Positions 43,732 to 54,489 of a stretch of DNA of 64,000 bases are shown one piece after another. Each line of letters opens with the position of its first letter. The first letter of the stretch is position 1. Source of the stretch: Macrosoma leucophasiata. Its lineage: Eukaryota > Arthropoda > Insecta > Lepidoptera > Hedylidae. The notes below the pieces were generated by a model that was not told the origin of the DNA, did not search any database, and worked only from the letters and a program-made list of their open reading frames with translations. Where the stretch lies: assembly GCA_036365455.1 (NCBI GenBank), contig JAWQUS010000016.1, positions 18,623,001-18,687,000 on the forward strand. The letters run 5' to 3'. The translations under genes and the position numbers were made by a program.

Positions 43732-44077
43732 ATTACTTGAACTTTAACAAATATCGTGGTGCAACCCAGGCTAATTCTCGTATCCGTCACAACTAGGCAG
43801 AAGCATTGTGTAGTTTGCCCATTAGATTATTTTGCGACACCTTTGCCGACTTTGACGTAAAGTTGGCTAAAATCACAGTTTATGTAACAAGTCATATGCA
43901 AACGTGTAACTAGTAAACACGTTTTGTTTATTTTTCTTTGTGACATATGAAATCTCAGATATGATGAGCAAATAAACTCTTTGCCTTCTATGACGCAACA
44001 ATGCTTGCAACCTTAACATTTACGGATCAAAATTTGCGGCCGGTTCTCATTGGCAGCGCAGCAAGTACTCACGTGGT

Positions 44078-44432
44078 AGGGCTGAGCGATATTTATAAAA
44101 TATCGATGTTGATAAATCGACTTTTTACTATTGCTATTTCGATATTGTTGACCACAAAAAATCTGTATGTTGTAATATACATGTCATAGTATTCAAGTTA
44201 CTTATAAAGAATATTTTAAATATTTTTCAAGCATTCTATAAATATAGCAAACTAAAAATTGTCAACTGTAAATTGTGGCCTAATACGAAAAAAAAACACT
44301 TTTTTTGTGTTGTAAATTACATTTCGTAGGTACCTACTACTAAGATTAAGTCGATATCTTCAAGTTGCATATTGATATTTTTGACCTTATTATCGATATG
44401 TCATCAATATCGATAAACATCACCCATCGCTA
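44078..44432. mobile_element. ATCGAT-rich MITE-like element (family K)
   Basis: The left end TAGGGCTGAGCGATATTTAT and the right end ATATCGATAAACATCACCCA-TCGCTAG are imperfect inverted copies. The interior is AT-rich with several ATATCGAT strings and no frame. Confidence 0.55.
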
Positions 44433-45314
44433 GCACGCGGCGCACGCGCATCTCGAGAATGATCATGACCATCTTAAGAATTTACATTTTGCACTACGTA
44501 GAATGCCTTCTGCCCTCGTATTTTTTTAGCCGTCCGCTCATTTCTCGGTAAACGCTCGCCGGAATCGGCACTCGGTTTAAAAAGGAAGAGCTACTTCGTT
44601 CCTAAATGTTTATCACTTAAATTATTCAATTGGTGTTTATCCTGCTATGGCGATTCGCTTGAAAGGGACGGTGATATGGTAGTGCTTGACGTGGGAATGT
44701 GTCCGTTGGTAAACCACCATTTGTCAGCATATCAAGTCCGCGCTGACCCCTAATCCGGTTACATCAATCATTGCTCTTTGATTTTGACATCTCTCAAAGT
44801 GAATACCACTTCTAAAACCGACACGTCCATTGTATAAAAACAACTTTATTATCTTTTACATGTAAAACATTTTAACTTCAGATATAATTGTGTTTACATT
44901 TTTTTTGAGAGACTCACGATTCTCTAAGGTATTTTTAATTGTTTAAAAACTTTATTAACGGCAAAATTCGATGAATTTGTTCGAAAGCTTCGCGTCTCTG
45001 AGGATATCTGAACTATCACAGTTCTTTTGGTGCCTATCACCACCCAGTTTGTTTGTATTTTCTCGGAATTGTCGATGCAATACATTTATCTAGAAGTACA
45101 TCTCTCACATATTTTGACTAAATTGGGTTTTACAGTTCATGTGATCGATATAGTAACCTATGTCATACGAATAAATTATCATATTTATCATGAAGTACAA
45201 AATATGAGACAAAATTAAGCACTGTTTTTCTGTAGGAACATAAAAATCTGCATTCGATTTGCCAGAAAGTACTTTCTTCAAAATGGACAATATTTTTATT
45301 ATTTAAAACAAAAA
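44433..45314. other. Intron sequence, nothing recognised
   Basis: No supported element. Confidence 0.3.
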
Positions 45315-45577
45315 CGTAACTTCACGCCTATAATCTCTGAAGGGGTAAATGCGTGCTATGTTATGGCCCATGTGGTGGTGATGGTGACCCTGTAGATATC
45401 TCCGGGCATATAACCAAACTCCGAGGTACTGGGAAACTTCCAGAAAAAACAAATCCCAATAGAACTAGAGATAAAGTATTTTACACTTTTATCTCTAATA
45501 TCCCCTGACCCGGGAATCTAACCCAGTACCCCAACGTATCAGTAGTAGGCCTGCTACCAGTAGACTACTGAGGATGT
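45315..45577 (-). repeat. Family S SINE, near full-length copy
   Basis: CGTAACTTCACGCCTATAAT at the 3' end (left), CCGAGGTACTGGGAAACTTC in the body, and the tRNA-like head at the right (ACCCGGGAATCTAACCCAG, GGCCTGCTACCAGTAGAC). It matches 14580-14850 over its whole length. Confidence 0.85.
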
Positions 45578-45939
45578 AGAGTTTAATATTCAAAACACAA
45601 AATATTTCGCAAACTGGACAATTAAGTATAATACATGTGAATTGTTTTACTTTTAAGCATTAGGTACCGATTGTAGGTATTAGGTATTGACAAAAAAATT
45701 GCATCGGTTCCTGGAATCTCATTAATTTTCCGTCTGTAAAAAATAACAAGAGATACCTACGTCGGAATTATTCATAACAACTATCTTATTCAATTGAACG
45801 TCGATTGATAAAAGTACTGTTATCATATTTATTGTTAACAACATGTGCCATTAACCTTCCTTCCTACGTAGACTGATAGACGATCGAGTAGTTCGAATGC
45901 GTGGTAAATTTATATGTTAATGTGAATTAAAATAATAGG
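45578..45939. other. AT-rich intron sequence, nothing recognised
   Basis: No supported element. Confidence 0.3.
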
Positions 45940-46573
45940 TTAGGATCCCACTGCAAAACTATTCAATTATATTATATTCAAACTATTTCGTTCATCCAGA
46001 TATGCTTCAAACCTAATTTTTACGCTTATTTATAATCTAGAGATTATATCCACTGGGTTGCCTATCAAAATATGGCCGCAAGCATTTTTTTATTTCTTTC
46101 TTGGGAAAAATTTTATTTCTTGTTTTTTCAATAAAATATTGTCCACTTCACAGCAATATGTATGTATAAACACAAAAATCACGGCTGCCGTTGCGCACTT
46201 TGCCGCCTTAGGTATTTACGTACCGCTATATAACTAAAGCTATTTTTTTTTCTCATTATCATAATATGCGGGAACCAAATTAAATTGGCCGCAAATAAGG
46301 GCTGTTAAAGATAAAATAATTTAATTAAAAATACTAGCAGCCATATTTTGATAGGAAACCCAGTGGATATATATTCTCTAGATCAGGGTTTCCCAACCTT
46401 TATTTTGCCGAGCCTCTCCGAGCCAAAAATAATATTTTCATGCCCCCCTTAGGTAAGTTTCAACAAAAATTAGGCTCGCACATTTTTTTTTTTCAATTAA
46501 ATTGTTTAAGTTTAGGTATTTCAAATAGGTTGAATACAGATACAATATATTAACGTAACTAAAAATAAAAAGA

Positions 46574-46872
46574 AAACGTAACTTCACGCCTGTAGTCCCC
46601 GAAGGGGTAGGCAGAGGTAAATGCATGCATGCAAGCATACATGCAAACACCCACGATTCGCCGATTCATTTTTGACCCATGTAACAGGTGGCGAGCCTGT
46701 TGACATCTCCGGGCACATCACTAAACTTCCAGAAATTTCCAGAAAATGGAAAAAATCCCTATAGACCGGAGATAAAGGACTTTACACCATTATCTCTGAT
46801 AACCCTCTACCCGGGAATCAAACCCAGGACCTCAGCGTAGTAGTAGTGGCCTGCTACCACTATCAGACCACT
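46574..46872 (-). repeat. Family S SINE, full-length copy nested in the hAT
   Basis: From ACGTAACTTCACGCCTGTAG-TCCCCGAAGGGG at the left to the tRNA-like head (CCCGGGAATCAAACCCAGGA, GGCCTGCTACCACTATCAG) at the right. It also shows the GACCCATGTAACAGGTGGCG segment that is replaced by a palindrome in the copy at 8463. Confidence 0.9.
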
Positions 46873-47181
46873 ATTAGATATCATTAAGTACTTTCACATT
46901 TACATTTCTTATCAGTCAATCAATCAACAGGCTATTACCGTCCACAGTTGGAGGCCTCTTTCAGGTCGCGCCACAAATCTCTATCCTCCTAAAGTTGTCA
47001 GTACAACAACTCTTACATTACGGCGACCTAGACGTGGTCACCTCTCTAGGACACGTCTGCTCCAACAATTGTCGGGCAGACATTACCGGCCTACTGCCAC
47101 TTCAACGTGCTAATCATATGTCAATAACTGACTTTGCCTTGATTATTACTCCGTGACATTTTTAAGTTACATTTTAATTAT
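46873..47181. other. Interior of the hAT element
   Basis: Contains a GC-richer patch at about 46935-47110 that may be another decayed repeat. No frame is supported. Confidence 0.3.
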
Positions 47182-48476
47182 GAAAGACCTACCATTAGCG
47201 CGGCTCTCAAAAAGCTCAGAAACAACAGGGCGCCGGGTGATGGCGGAATTACTACTGAACTCCTGAAAGCAGGTGGAAAACCAGTATTAGAAGCCCTTTA
47301 AAAGTTGTCCAATTTCGTCATGCACGAGGGGAAAACGCCACAAGTGTGGCACAGAAGTATGGTGATACTGTTTTTTTTAAAAAGGTGTCTAATAATTTGA
47401 AGCTTCCGGGAAGAGTCACGTCTATAAGCTGTTTTCGAGAGTGATTTCGAACCGTCTATCTCGCAGACTCGACGACTTCCAGCTTCCCAAATAAACCGGG
47501 TTCTGTAAAAGCTTTAGTACCATAGACCACATACACCCGCTGTGGCAGGTAAAACAGTAGACCGAAGAATATAACCAGGTCCTATGCATAGTCCATTCCT
47601 GGACTATGAAAAGGCCTTCGATTCAGTTGGAATTTGGGCTGTGTAACAGTCACTCTAGAGGTGCCAAGTCGACTACCGATATATCGAGGTGCTGAGGAGC
47701 TTGTACGAAAATGCCACTATGTCAAATCGGCTTCAGGATCAAAACTCGAAACCTATCCAATTGCAGCGAGACGTGAGACAGGGAGATGTTATATCTCCAA
47801 AACTGAACACCGCTGCATTGGAAGATGTCTTCAAGCTTCTGGACTGGAACGGACTCGGCATCAGCATTAACGGCGAGTACATCTCCCGCCTCAGATTTGT
47901 GGATGATATCGTAGTCATGACTGGAAGAAAATGGCACAAAGCTCAATGGTCTCTATGGTGGCTAGTAGGGCGTCCCAACGAGTGGACCTTAAAATGAACA
48001 TGGATAAGACGAAGATCATGTCAAATGTCGGTACAACTACGTGAAAGAGGTCAATCGCTGAATACAATTCTGTTGTGCAGCGTCCGGGAAGCTGCGATAT
48101 ATCTCCTCGTACGACTTACCTAAACTTACCTGTCTCAAGAAAAAGGTCTTTGACCAGTGTGTGTTGCCAGTGATGACACATGCAACATAAAGGTGGTCGC
48201 TCACTTTGGGCCTCACAAGAAGGCTCAAGGTTATGCAGAGAGCAATGGAGAGAGCTATGCTTGGAGTTTCTCTGCGAGATCGAATTAGAAATGAGGAGAT
48301 CCGCATGAGAACCAAAGTTACAGACATAGCTCACCGAATAGCGAGATTTACGACGACCTGACAAAGGACGCGGGCAATCGCTGGATGAGGGCGGCCCAGG
48401 TCCGTGCATTGTGACAATTTTTGAGAGAGGTCTTTATCCATCTGTGGACGTTATTTGGCTGAAATGATGATGATGA
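47182..48476 (+). pseudogene. RTE-type LINE reverse transcriptase pseudogene
   Basis: A 5'-truncated copy of the ORF2 endonuclease/reverse transcriptase of an RTE-like non-LTR retrotransposon. Visible pieces in order: LRNNRAPGDGGITTELLKAG (about 47205-47265), RT motif FLDYEKAFDSV with the first Asp near 47602, VRQGDVISPKLN (about 47770-47805), and the catalytic box as RFVDDIVVM where FADD is usual (about 47892-47920). The C-terminal MERAMLGVSLRDRIRNEE and MRTKVTDIAHRI follow at about 48245-48345. The 3' end is GAAATGATGATGATGA, the short-repeat tail of this group. Several stops, frameshifts and an internal deletion make it inactive. Confidence 0.85.
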
Positions 48477-49197
48477 AAAGACCAACCATATACCAGTGCT
48501 TTGAAATTGATGAAGAATTATAGAAAGTAATAAAAATAAAAGGAAACGTAAATTACGATTTGCGATTTGAAGTCTGAAAGTGGGAGGATATCGGCTTTTT
48601 AGGTTTGAAATTGGTTTATCACGATTCTGCAAAAAATCTAACTACAAGACATTTGTGACATAAAAGCGAACATTTTTCATAAAAACCCGATTTGTTTTGT
48701 GTGAGAGAAAAATAAAAAACCAAAATGTCGGTTATTTGGCTTTTTCGCAATTATTATTAAGTAATTATTTTGAGGTTATGTGAAAAAAGTGTGAAGATAA
48801 AAGTTATAGTCCTTTTTATGGCCTACAACTTTGCCATTCAAGGTTTTATAGTAGGACTTGTAGTTTTTCCTGAAATCGTAATAAACCCATTTTAAACCTA
48901 AAAAGCCTAAATCCTCCCACTTCCCGATCACCCGTAATTTATTTTTTCTGTTATTTTTATTATATTTTCTTTTCTAGATTAATTTAATCCTGTTTTTTTT
49001 TTAATATCTGTTTTACTGGCTTACCAAGCATTATTACTTGCTGGAGGAACTTGGATTTTTATGCGAACGAATTTTAACAGAACCGAGTCGAATAACTACT
49101 AATACTTACTTAGGTACGGCACGCAATTGCGCCGCGCCCCCCCCTGACATCTCTCTACGCCACCCAGGGGGGCGTGCCCCCCAGGTTGGGAGGTCCT
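48477..49197. other. Right interior of the hAT element
   Basis: AT-rich, with no frame that can be assigned. The GC-rich subterminal zone starts at about 49125. Confidence 0.35.
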
Positions 49198-49410
49198 GCT
49201 CTAGATCATAAATATACGTAAAAATCAGGTTTGCAGCGTATCTGGATGAACGAAATTATTCTACAGTAAGACCCTAACTTATAACGTTTGTTTTGTTCAC
49301 CTCGTGGCTGATAACGAGATCTTTGACATGAGTGACATGACCTTTGTCTGAGAAGACATCGATGTTCGTTATTTACAGTTTGGGTAGACGTGATCTTTTA
49401 GTGTTGAGGA

Positions 49411-49832
49411 CATTTTTTTTATGTAAGTAAATTGACAAACAAGCATGCTCACATTGATGTTAAATGATGGCTGCAGCCTATAGGCATCTGCACAAAAATG
49501 AGAGGTCAAAATGCAGATGCGTTGCCGCCCCCCCGAGACCTTAACTGTCGTGTCTGTGCGATACATACGGCCAAATACTTAAACGTCACATAACTCTAAG
49601 TGGGACTTAAAAGTCTTCTGTCTTTATAAAACACGTTCAAACGATAGAGTTAGCGCACATTTGAGGGTTGCTTAAAATTGAGTGACGTTTTAGTATTCGG
49701 CCATTAGTTATTATTTTACCATCTTACCGAAACGGATAGTGCCGAACACTACTATTTAGCGGCAGATAGGTTAGGTAATGCGGTGGTGCATACGCCCTCG
49801 ATCTCCTACACTTGGAACTCTACCACCAGTGA
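49411..49832 (-). repeat. Family A copy split by a 134-bp MITE
   Basis: 49411-49568 is the tail half (T-run, ACAAACAAGCATGC, GGTCAAAATGCAGATGCG) and 49727-49832 is the hairpin half (GAACACTACTATTTAGCGGC, GGTAATGCGGTGGTGCATAC). The insertion at 49569-49702 separates them. Confidence 0.8.
49569..49702. mobile_element. 134-bp MITE nested in family A (family L134)
   Basis: Terminal inverted repeats of 21 bp with 2 mismatches: GGCCAAATACTTAAACGTCA on the left, and on the right the complement of GGCCGAATACTAAAACGTCA. No coding frame. A clear target duplication was not found. Confidence 0.8.
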
Positions 49833-50083
49833 AGAACCACATTTACGTAAATATAGTAATACCTATCATCTTGCCTTGTTGTCCGTCCGTCTGTGTTTGT
49901 GGAGTCTTCTAAAATAAAATAAAAAAGTTCGATTTGCTTTGATCTATCTCCCTGTGAAAAATAAATATATTATTTTTTTTTTTAAGATCACTTGGTACTT
50001 ATTTACTGATGTACCTACAGAGGGCACAAATAGAATTGAATCGGAAATCGGTACTGGTCATAATTTGTGTGATACATCTTCTT
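49833..50083. other. AT-rich intron sequence, nothing recognised
   Basis: No supported element. Confidence 0.3.
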
Positions 50084-50268
50084 AATATAGGTATAGTGTT
50101 TGTCCGCGATGGACTCCTAAACTACTGAACCGATTTTAATCAAACTTGCACACCGTGTGCAGTTTGATCCAACTTAACAGATAGGATAGCGTACATCTCA
50201 ATTTATAGTTGCAATATCATGTTATTACCTAAATCGCACCTGTGCGAAGCCGGTTCGAGCCGCTAGTT
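50084..50268 (-). repeat. RTE-type LINE 3' tail
   Basis: TAATATAGGTATAGTGTTTG at the left, AAACTACTGAACCGATTTTA inside, and TGCGAAGCCGGTTCGAGCCG-CTAG at the right, all as the complement of the usual tail. It ends only about 75 bases before the terminal WASH exon. Confidence 0.65.
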
Positions 50269-50344
50269 TTTGTATATTTTTTCTCCTACAACTAACACCT
50301 CTCGTATCTACCTATTTATAATAGATATGTTTTCTATTGAACAG

Positions 50345-50536
50345 GGTGGCAAAGCCTCCATTGGCGGAGACCTAATGGCGGACTTACACGCCAAGCTGTC
50401 GATGCGGCGCCGGGGTATCTCCGGGGCCGAGAGGACCGGTGGTGGCACCGTCCTCCACACCCTGGCCAGCATCATCCCCGAGCCCGACGACCAAACGCCC
50501 TCCCAACGCTCCTCAAGCGAAGATGAATGGGATTGA
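50345..50536 (+). CDS. WASH1: WASH complex subunit 1, terminal exon (connector and acidic tail)
   Basis: The last coding exon of WASH. The acceptor is TTGAACAG|GGTGGC; 63 codons then TGA at 50534-50536. It starts in phase 0, so the protein runs ...STPAK from the WH2 exon into GGKASIGG. Residues 7-27 (GGDLMADLHAKLSMRRRGIS) are the connector helix, matching the animal WASH GG.LMSDL..KL.MRRKGISG string. The exon ends SSSEDEWD, the acidic, Trp-containing Arp2/3-binding tail. A Ser/Thr/Pro-rich spacer of about 25 residues lies between. Base composition is GC-rich against AT-rich flanks. Together with 24784-24928 it forms the complete VCA output region of WASH; the N-terminal WAHD1 part is outside the window or was missed. 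Confidence 0.92.
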   Translation, partial: GGKASIGGDLMADLHAKLSMRRRGISGAERTGGGTVLHTLASIIPEPDDQTPSQRSSSEDEWD

Positions 50537-50760
50537 ACAGGTTCCGACAGCCGAATTACGACGTCTTTTATTTTTCATAGCAGTAAAACAAATCTGGTTA
50601 TTTATTTTTTTTCATTTTGGGTTTTTATCGGTTTGAATTTAATTAAGCTCTTATCTAAATTTTAAAATATTTTGTAATATACATTTTAGTATTAATATAT
50701 TATTTATTCATTATGAATTCGTCGTAATTAAAACATTTCGGTTTTGTTTAGCTTAATAAT
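50537..50760 (+). promoter_or_regulatory. WASH1 3' UTR with a possible poly(A) signal
   Basis: AT-rich sequence after the stop. No canonical AATAAA close by was seen. The common variant ATTAAA occurs at 50727-50732, so cleavage might be near 50750. This is an inference only. Confidence 0.4.
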
Positions 50761-51077
50761 ATGGACCGTTCAATACAATACTCGGAATTTGGCTACTTTG
50801 AATATGCAAAGGTGTAAATAATTATACGACACCGTAAAAAGCGCAGCGCTGTACGAATAGAGTTTTGAAAACATATTTGTCAACACAGGTTACGTAATCG
50901 ATACATCGGAGCCAGTTTTAATGCGGCTCTCGGAGTATCTTAATCGCTATACCTTCTCGGAATCGTATTCTAATGACACAAAGTAATCGATTGCGCCCAA
51001 TCGCCTTCGGTCTAAACGAGTTGAATGCGTCAAAAAAAAAAACATTTTCAAATTAAAATACCGAGTTAGAGTAGACC
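50761..51077. other. Intergenic sequence, nothing recognised
   Basis: No gene or element could be defined here. Confidence 0.3.
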
Positions 51078-51617
51078 GAAATAGAGTTCCAGTGTTCGGA
51101 GCTCGAGCGCGACGACACTACCGCTTTCCCGAATCTACTCGCCGCTTAATGGTAGTGTTCAGCGCTATCGTGTTCCGGTTAGATGGTAATGTATGGCCCC
51201 TTTTTGTAATCACAGAAATAAAACATGTAATAAGACCTCAGGGATGGCAATAGGTAGTTATCCCTTACCATCAAGGGTGTTTACTGGTGGTAGAGCTCCA
51301 GTGACGGAGCTCGCGGGCGTAGGCACCACCGCATTACCTAATATACTTGCCGCTAAATGGTAGTGTTCAGCACTATCGTGTTCCGGTCAGGTGGTAATGT
51401 ACGGCCCTGTAATTTCCGGCACAGAGGCATAACACCTTAGGCCTCAGGAGTGGTAACGCATCTGCATTTTGACCTCGGTCTTTGTGTGGGTGTCTATAGA
51501 CTGCAGTCATCACTTAACATCAATGTGAACTGCATTCTTGTTTGCCACTTCCGTAACATTAAAAAAAATAATCGAAGTGAACGCATGTTTGCCACTATCA
51601 TAACATAAAAAATAGAT
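51078..51617 (+). repeat. Old family A copy interrupted by a younger family A copy
   Basis: 51078-51275 is a diverged family A (GAGTTCCAGTGTTCGGAGCT, TCGCCGCTTAATGGTAGTG, GTTAGATGGTAATGTATGGC) that stops near CCTTACCATCAA. Its tail resumes at about 51572 (AGTGAACGCATGTTTGCCAC, then ATAACATAAAAAA). The young copy 51284-51567 lies exactly between. ATCAAGGGTG and ATCGAAGTG beside the junctions may be the target duplication. Confidence 0.7.
51284..51567 (+). repeat. Family A, full-length young copy
   Basis: From ACTGGTGGTAGAGCTCCAGT to the A8 run, almost identical to 43441-43731. Nested in an older copy of the same family. Confidence 0.92.
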
Positions 51618-51907
51618 ACCAACACTTGAAGAGTTTCATCTGAAATGTCACATGTGTTTGTGTCAAGCTGATTTCTATTTACAAACAGATCGGAAAGGGC
51701 TCCGGGTTCCGGGAGGTTATTACGATAATCACATTTCTCACTAGCGGCTGTCTCGCTTTCGTTTCTGGGAAGGTGCCTACATAAACAGCCTTCCCCGCAA
51801 ACTATCAACTGGTTCGGGTGATTAGCATTTCCAGAATTGAGCGGGGAAAATATAAATGAGCTCGATCTCCATATCTCCATCTTGACAACGAGTTTGTGAT
51901 TGTCTCT
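51618..51907. other. Unique segment between inverted family A copies
   Basis: A reverse-strand frame of 128 codons (51494-51880) starts here but its C-terminal third runs into family A DNA. The unique part (from MEIWRSSSFIFSPLNSGNAN to SDETLQV) has a Cys pair and no domain I recognise. Not called as a gene. Confidence 0.3.
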
Positions 51908-52184
51908 GATTTTTTTTTATGTTATGGAAGTGGCAAACAAGCATGCAGTTCACATTGATGTTAAGTGATGACTGCGGCCTATAGACACTCACACAAAGAC
52001 CAAGTTACCACTCCTGAGGCCTGTGGTGTTATGCCTCTGTGCCGGAAATTACAAGGCCGTACATTACCACCTGACCGGAAAACGATAGTGCTGAACACTA
52101 CCATTTAGCGGAAAGTATCTTAGGTAATGCGGTGGTGCCTACCTACGCCCGCGAGCTCCGTCACTGGAGCTCTGCCACCAGTAA
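51908..52184 (-). repeat. Family A, near full-length copy
   Basis: T-run, GGCAAACAAGCATGCAGTTC, loss of about 22 bases around GTCAAAATGCAGATGC, duplicated TACC in GCCTACCTACGCCC, and the hairpin end CTCTGCCACCAGT. Confidence 0.88.
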
Positions 52185-53044
52185 ATGGTAGTAATTGTAT
52201 TTTGTAGTGATTTAATTGCAGTTTTTAAACATGTAAATTTTTTAAGCACTAAATAACTTAGGCTGACTTGCTTTTACTGTAACAAATTTGTTTAAGTACT
52301 GGTTAACTTAAAAAAAAATAGTTGCGCCATTTACAAATTGTTATATGACGTCATACCTTTAACTGCAAACCGTAACTGTCGGAGCTGCGCCGGTTAATGT
52401 TAAAATTAACCTCAAATCAAAAAAACCTTCTGCCCGTTATTGAAGGATTTTGTCAACATTGATTGATAACTTTAACAAAATTACGCTGGTGCAACGCATT
52501 TCGCAGTCACTCAAGTAAATTGTTAAATGTTATTGTTAAATTGGACAAAAAATATAACTTAATCCTTCAAGGATCGTACGGCCACCGGCGGCGAGACACA
52601 ATTGGATTTCAATTGTCATATTTTTCTCGTGTCTGGAGAGATTAACAAATACATTAATGCAACTGAACCTAAATGTCGCACATTAATGAGCCGATTGTCC
52701 TTTTGTCACTTAAGTACGTCAATTCAATTCAGATGTATTTATAATGTGTTTTTTAAATGAATATGCACATTGCACAGGATCGTTAGTAAAAAGATTATTA
52801 AAATTTAAAATGAGCTTATAAAAGAATTGTTACTTTTACTGTGATTAAATATATTTATCTGTACAGTTAACAGTCATGCACCAACATATAGAATACCTAT
52901 AAAAAAAATCTAGAGTTTATGTATGTAATGTACTTGTCATCATCTTGGCATGATAGCTTAAAAAAAACGTTTGGGATAGTTTTCTATGTTAACACATTTT
53001 TTCAAATCCGGATGAAATAAAGTGTGGGTCAGCTCCGACGCACG
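52185..53044. other. AT-rich intergenic sequence, nothing recognised
   Basis: No supported gene or element. Confidence 0.3.
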
Positions 53045-53285
53045 ACGGGAGTTTTTTTTATGTCAAAGGATTGACAGACAAGCAGACGGGCCACCACAAG
53101 TGGTTACCGTCGCCAATGAAAATTTGCAACACCAGGGGAGTTGCCAACGTGCTGCCAGCCCTGAAAGACTCTTTTGACGTCAGTTCTGAAGATCCCCATA
53201 TTGTACCACCGGGGGAACACCTCGAGAGGTAAGTTCGTTCCACAATTTGCACGTTCTGGGTGCCAACCGCTAAACTCTAATGCTT
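53045..53285 (-). pseudogene. LINE ORF2 C-terminal remnant and 3' end (family L)
   Basis: Reverse-oriented relative of 26155-26385: T-run then GACAGACAAGCAGACGGGCC, AAAATTTGCAACACCAGGGG, and GGGGGAACACCTCGAGAGGT. The coding side reads toward the C-terminus of a jockey/CR1-type reverse transcriptase. 5'-truncated. Confidence 0.6.
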
Positions 53286-54198
53286 TCGTTTAGGACGTCA
53301 CCTTGTCAGTTTCGTGTCGCCTATTAAAAATTTTTGCTCATAGGTATATACATATACCTGCGGACGAAAATAATTCCAGGGAAAAGTTAGGTGGTACGAA
53401 ACTGACACGATGATGTGTAATCAAAAGCTAAACGAAAGCATTTGAGTAAGGCGGTCAGCCCCCTGGGCAGGAATGAACGCGCGAATCCTTTGAACCTTTT
53501 AACTCAGTTTCTTAAGGAGTAAACTCCAAAAAAGAAGAACAAACGATATATGTTTGCATGCAATGCACAATTTTCTAGATGGACCACATTTTAGAGATTA
53601 AAATTACTAGTTTCTTTTAATAATTGATTCTTACAAAATACATTTGTCTTTAGTAGGTACGTTAATAAAAACAATATACATGGGAATACATGTAATACAC
53701 GTGTTAAATCAAACATCGAATTAAAGACTATTTAAAAAATAAAGTTAGAAAATATAAAGCATGGCATAAGAAAAAATTGTGAAAATTAGAAATTAAGATT
53801 TTGTGAGTTTCTATATGACCAATATTATATATTACAAAAATGTTTGTTCATAAAAATTTTGATAGCTTAACATTAGACTTTATAAGTAGTGTAGCTTTCT
53901 GGCGTCAACAAAGTAACAAATAATTCAACCAAAAGTAAAAAAAAACAATCTACACGATGATTTGTAGTACGATTAATAGAAAAAATACAGTAGTGTTCAC
54001 ATAGATTTGTCGACATGTCAATTATACAGTACCTACTTAATACTTAGGATATAAATATTAACTTTTCATTAATTAAACCATTTTATAAATAGACATTGAT
54101 TAGTAAAATCTTTGTTTTTAAACTAGACAGGCTACATTGTGATACAATACTATATTTGATGGCTGAGAACTCGTAACTACGGGCAACTTTAAATGTCC
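53286..54198. other. AT-rich intergenic sequence, nothing recognised
   Basis: Two partly inverted segments near 53305-53420 share CAGTTTCGTGTC and its complement. No element end is defined. Confidence 0.3.
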
Positions 54199-54489
54199 CC
54201 TTTTTTTTTTTTATGTTATAAAAGTGCCAAACAAGCGTGCAGTTCACATTGATGTTAAGTGATGACTGCAGCCTATAGACACTTACACAATGACCAGAGG
54301 TCAAAATGCAAATGCGCTGCCACTCCTGAGGCATTAGGTGTTATGTCTCTGTGCCGGAAATTACAGAGCCGTACATTACCACCTGACCGGAACACGATAG
54401 TGCTGAACACTACCATTTAACGGCAAGTATATTAGGTAATGCGGTGGTGCCTACGCCCGCGAGCTCCGTCACTGGAGCTCTACCACCAG
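54199..54489 (-). repeat. Family A, full-length copy
   Basis: T-run at 54199-54211, the whole body with few changes, and the hairpin end GAGCTCTACCACCAG at 54489. Confidence 0.9.

Larger units (their letters stand above)
46384..49198. mobile_element. hAT-type transposon with a perfect 8-bp target duplication
   Basis: CTCTAGAT is present on both sides (46376-46383 and 49199-49206), the 8-bp duplication typical of hAT elements. Ends: CAGGGTTTCCCAACCT on the left, and AGGTTGGGAGGTCCTG on the right, complementary at 13 of 16 positions. CCCCC/GGGGG-rich subterminal bases lie inside both ends. No transposase remnant was seen; it carries a SINE and a LINE fragment as later insertions. Confidence 0.85.
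45940..49277. mobile_element. Foldback element, family G (long copy), split by a hAT insertion
   Basis: The outer layer of a nest. The left arm (from TTAGGATCCCACTGCAAAAC through TTTCGTTCATCCAGATATGC and GGGTTGCCTATCAAAATATG) is repeated in inverse at 46335-46383 and 49199-49277 (ATATTTTGATAGGAAACCCA; then GGTTTGCAGCGTATCTGGAT). Removing the hAT at 46384-49198 rejoins the right arm cleanly, giving an element of about 0.5 kb. It belongs to the same family as 1507-1746. Confidence 0.8.
24929..50344 (+). other. WASH1 intron, about 25.4 kb, transposon-filled
   Basis: Inferred from phase and protein continuity of the two WASH exons: GTGAGG donor at 24929 and TTGAACAG acceptor ending at 50344, phase 0. 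I saw no further exon between them, though a small one could be missed. Its contents are listed individually below. Confidence 0.75.

Noticed and set aside
47689..47997. A host gene with a reverse transcriptase-like domain
   Set aside because: It is the RT core of a truncated, stop-ridden RTE-type LINE inside a hAT element.
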